A stretch of DNA of 64,000 bases from Aquimarina sp. AU58 (lineage in GTDB: Bacteria > Bacteroidota > Bacteroidia > Flavobacteriales > Flavobacteriaceae): assembly GCF_900312745.1 (NCBI RefSeq), contig NZ_OMPD01000014.1, forward strand, positions 248,001 through 312,000, in the 5' to 3' direction. Below the pieces are notes generated by a model. It saw nothing but the letters and a program-made list of their open reading frames with translations, was not told where the DNA came from and searched no databases. Shown in pieces: positions 61,830 to 64,000 of the stretch. Numbering within the stretch: the stretch's first letter is position 1; each line of letters opens with the position of its first letter. Made by a program: the position numbers and the translations under genes.

Positions 61830-64000
61830 ATGTTTAAAAATTATATCAAAATAGCATGGAGAAATGCTCTTCGACAAAAACAATTTACTATTCTCAATAT
61901 ACTTGGGCTTAGTATTGGGATAGGAACATGCTTTATTATTGGATTATATATCCATAGTGAAATGACTTATGATACTTTTCATGACAAGGCAGATCGTATT
62001 TATAGAGTTAATCAGCCTAATATTTGGGACGATTGGAATGAAATAGCCTCTAATACAGGACCTAATGTAGCTATTGCATTACGAGAAGATGCCCCAGAGT
62101 TTGAAGAAGTAACAAGACTTTTAAGGACCGGTACACAGATTGTAAAATCTAATCATAACGAAGAGGCAAGTTTATATAGCGAAGAGCAATATTTTGCTGT
62201 CGAAGAAAACTTTTTTGACGTGTTTTCTTTTAAATTTTTACAAGGTGATTCTAATACAGCACTTAGTGAACCTATGAGTATGGTGATGACAAAAAAAACA
62301 GCAGAACGTTATTTTGGTACAGAAAACCCAATAGGAAAAACAGTAGAAGTAAAAGATTATGATAACTCATGGAAAACCTATACTGTAAAAGGAGTACTTG
62401 CCGATGTTCCTTATAAATCGCATATTCAATTTGATATGTTGGTTTCCTTAAAAAGTTATTCTGAAATGATGCAAAGGAACGGTTGGAAATGGATTTGGAC
62501 AGCATTTTCGACCTATGGATTAGTGAAAGAAGGAACCGATATAGCTGCATTTACCAAAAAAATTCAGGCTATTCCCCCAAAATGGGCGCCACCTACAACA
62601 GAACGTATTTTTAATCAAACATTTAAAGAATTTACAGCAGGACATGATTGGACATTATACCTGCAACCTCTTAGAGAAATATACTTATCTGAAGCTCCTG
62701 CCATTCACTCCTTTGGACCAACTGGAAATCCAATGTTTGTTAAAATATTTGGAGCAATAGGTGTACTGGTACTTATATTATCCAGTATCAATTTCATGAA
62801 CCTCTCTACCGCAAGATCATCAAAGAGAGCAAAAGAAATAGGAGTGAGAAAAGTTTTGGGATCCAAACGAAAAGCACTAATCAAACAATTTGTTATAGAA
62901 TCTACACTCTTTGTTTTGATAGGGACTGTTTTTGCCTTGATATTCGTACAACTTTCTTTGGGCATATTTAGTACAATTGCAGATGTACAGCTCGAACTGA
63001 TTCCATATTTAGGAAACCCAATATTTCTAGGAATTGTGCTATTATTTGTATTAGGATTAGGTTTAATTTCTGGAAGCTACCCTGCGTTTTACCTTTCAAT
63101 GTTTCAACCTATAGAAACCCTTAAGGGAAAAATAAGCACAAAATTTAAAGGAAAAGGAATTAGAAATGGATTAGTTGTCTTTCAGTTTACTATTTCTATT
63201 GCTCTGGTAATTTGTACCTTATTTGTACAAAAGCAATTGGTATATACTTCTTCGTTAGATCTAGGATTCGAAAAAGATAATATTCTACAAATTCATAATA
63301 TTGAGCAAATCGGTTTTGATACTGAAGCACTTAAGACAAAGCTTTCGTCAAATACTGCTTTCTCAAAAGTTGGAAAATCATTTGGACTACCACCAAATAT
63401 ATGGTCCGGAGATCGATACAAAACACTGGGTGCTAATGACCAGGTGGTTCAACTTAGAAATGTAAGAACAGAAGAAGATTATCTCGATGTATTGGGAGTA
63501 GAATTTGTTGCCGGAAGAAATTTTGATTCGTCAAGATCCAATGATAAATATAAAGTGATATTAAATGAAAAAGCGGTTAAAACCCTAGGGTGGGGTAATC
63601 AAGAATCTTATAATGCAGATTCTCCTATAGGAAAAATACTGGCTTTAGCTTCTGGAAGTGAAGATGAATTTGAAGTGATGGGCGTAGTTAAAGATTTTAA
63701 TATTAATAGCGTACAACAAGAAATAGCACCATTGGTCATCATTCATCATCAAAATGATAAGGTTTGGGATTATGGTGCAGGCTTATCTTATTATTCGATG
63801 AAACTTAATCCTGCAGTGGTTAAAAACCCTGGTGAACTTCAAACATTGATTGATAAAGTTAAAAATGATATTGCACAAATAGACCCTTCAGTTCCATTTG
63901 AATATAGTTTTATGGATCAGGATTTTGAAAACACTTTTGTGTCAGAACAAAGAATGGGAGTAATACTTAGTATATTTACCATTATGGCTTTGCTTATAGC
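61830..64000 (+). CDS. FtsX-like ABC permease 8 (partial, runs off the window)
   Basis: An ATG at 61830 opens a frame that stays open to the window end (about 723 codons seen). The product starts MFKNYIKIAWRNALRQKQFT and has a first helix, a periplasmic domain, INFMNLSTARSSKRAKEIGVRKVLGSKRK for the first coupling motif, the middle helix, the second periplasmic domain and the start of the final three-helix block (SEQRMGVILSIFTIMALLIA). The second coupling motif lies beyond the window. Start 31 bases after permease 7. The array may therefore contain more members downstream. Confidence 0.92.
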   Translation, partial: MFKNYIKIAWRNALRQKQFTILNILGLSIGIGTCFIIGLYIHSEMTYDTFHDKADRIYRVNQPNIWDDWNEIASNTGPNVAIALREDAPEFEEVTRLLRTGTQIVKSNHNEEASLYSEEQYFAVEENFFDVFSFKFLQGDSNTALSEPMSMVMTKKTAERYFGTENPIGKTVEVKDYDNSWKTYTVKGVLADVPYKSHIQFDMLVSLKSYSEMMQRNGWKWIWTAFSTYGLVKEGTDIAAFTKKIQAIPPKWAPPTTERIFNQTFKEFTAGHDWTLYLQPLREIYLSEAPAIHSFGPTGNPMFVKIFGAIGVLVLILSSINFMNLSTARSSKRAKEIGVRKVLGSKRKALIKQFVIESTLFVLIGTVFALIFVQLSLGIFSTIADVQLELIPYLGNPIFLGIVLLFVLGLGLISGSYPAFYLSMFQPIETLKGKISTKFKGKGIRNGLVVFQFTISIALVICTLFVQKQLVYTSSLDLGFEKDNILQIHNIEQIGFDTEALKTKLSSNTAFSKVGKSFGLPPNIWSGDRYKTLGANDQVVQLRNVRTEEDYLDVLGVEFVAGRNFDSSRSNDKYKVILNEKAVKTLGWGNQESYNADSPIGKILALASGSEDEFEVMGVVKDFNINSVQQEIAPLVIIHHQNDKVWDYGAGLSYYSMKLNPAVVKNPGELQTLIDKVKNDIAQIDPSVPFEYSFMDQDFENTFVSEQRMGVILSIFTIMALLI

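Overview
The window looks like chromosomal DNA of a marine-type member of the Flavobacteriaceae (phylum Bacteroidota), perhaps close to Aquimarina. That placement is inferred from low G+C, TAnnTTTG-type -7 promoter boxes, near absence of Shine-Dalgarno sites, and family content: a PorP/SprF protein with a type IX secretion (T9SS) adhesin, Bacteroidota-type membrane AraC regulators, a HEIGH metalloprotease lipoprotein, and large FtsX-like permeases of about 800 residues. No tRNA, rRNA, CRISPR array, phage gene or transposase was found.

Layout. 1-9.4 kb is housekeeping: the end of scoB, a fused dipeptide-type ABC ATPase, an orphan sensor kinase, a crotonase, the yicC-gmk-nadD operon, a secreted metalloprotease, and a hemJ/acetyltransferase pair. 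9.8-16.3 kb holds an AraC regulator, a small outer membrane protein, an S41 protease lipoprotein and a giant BNR-repeat (VPS10-like) secreted protein. 16.8-23.0 kb is a T9SS surface module: an adhesin with seven exact 237-bp Ig-like repeats and a type B sorting domain, then PorP/SprF, then a TPR/PD40/OmpA protein. 23.2-27.5 kb has an AraC regulator, a PQQ sugar dehydrogenase lipoprotein, a structured inverted-repeat element, an NTF2-like protein and a MATE exporter.

27.5-36.2 kb is the heme locus. hemH (coupled to the MATE gene), a small unknown ORF and a PchR-like AraC regulator lie beside hemA-hemC-hemD-hemE, then two accessory genes (a DUF6973-like protein and an EI24 membrane protein), then hemF. 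With hemJ at 8.9 kb this covers most steps from glutamyl-tRNA to heme. hemB and hemL are not in the window.

36.5-64.0 kb begins with two small lipoproteins. Then comes a divergent regulatory unit: a membrane histidine kinase lacking a periplasmic sensor domain and an NtrC-type sigma-54 activator. It faces a long co-directional array: TolC, HlyD/MacA-like adaptor, one LolD/MacB-type ATPase, a head-GIN (DUF2807) protein, then eight consecutive FtsX-like permeases of about 800 residues. The eighth runs off the window. One ATPase serving a paralogous permease array under apparent sigma-54 control is the most unusual system here. I infer that the ATPase energises several alternative permeases, exporting or extracting envelope substrates such as lipoproteins, peptides or lipids through the TolC/HlyD conduit. 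The sequence does not show the substrate.
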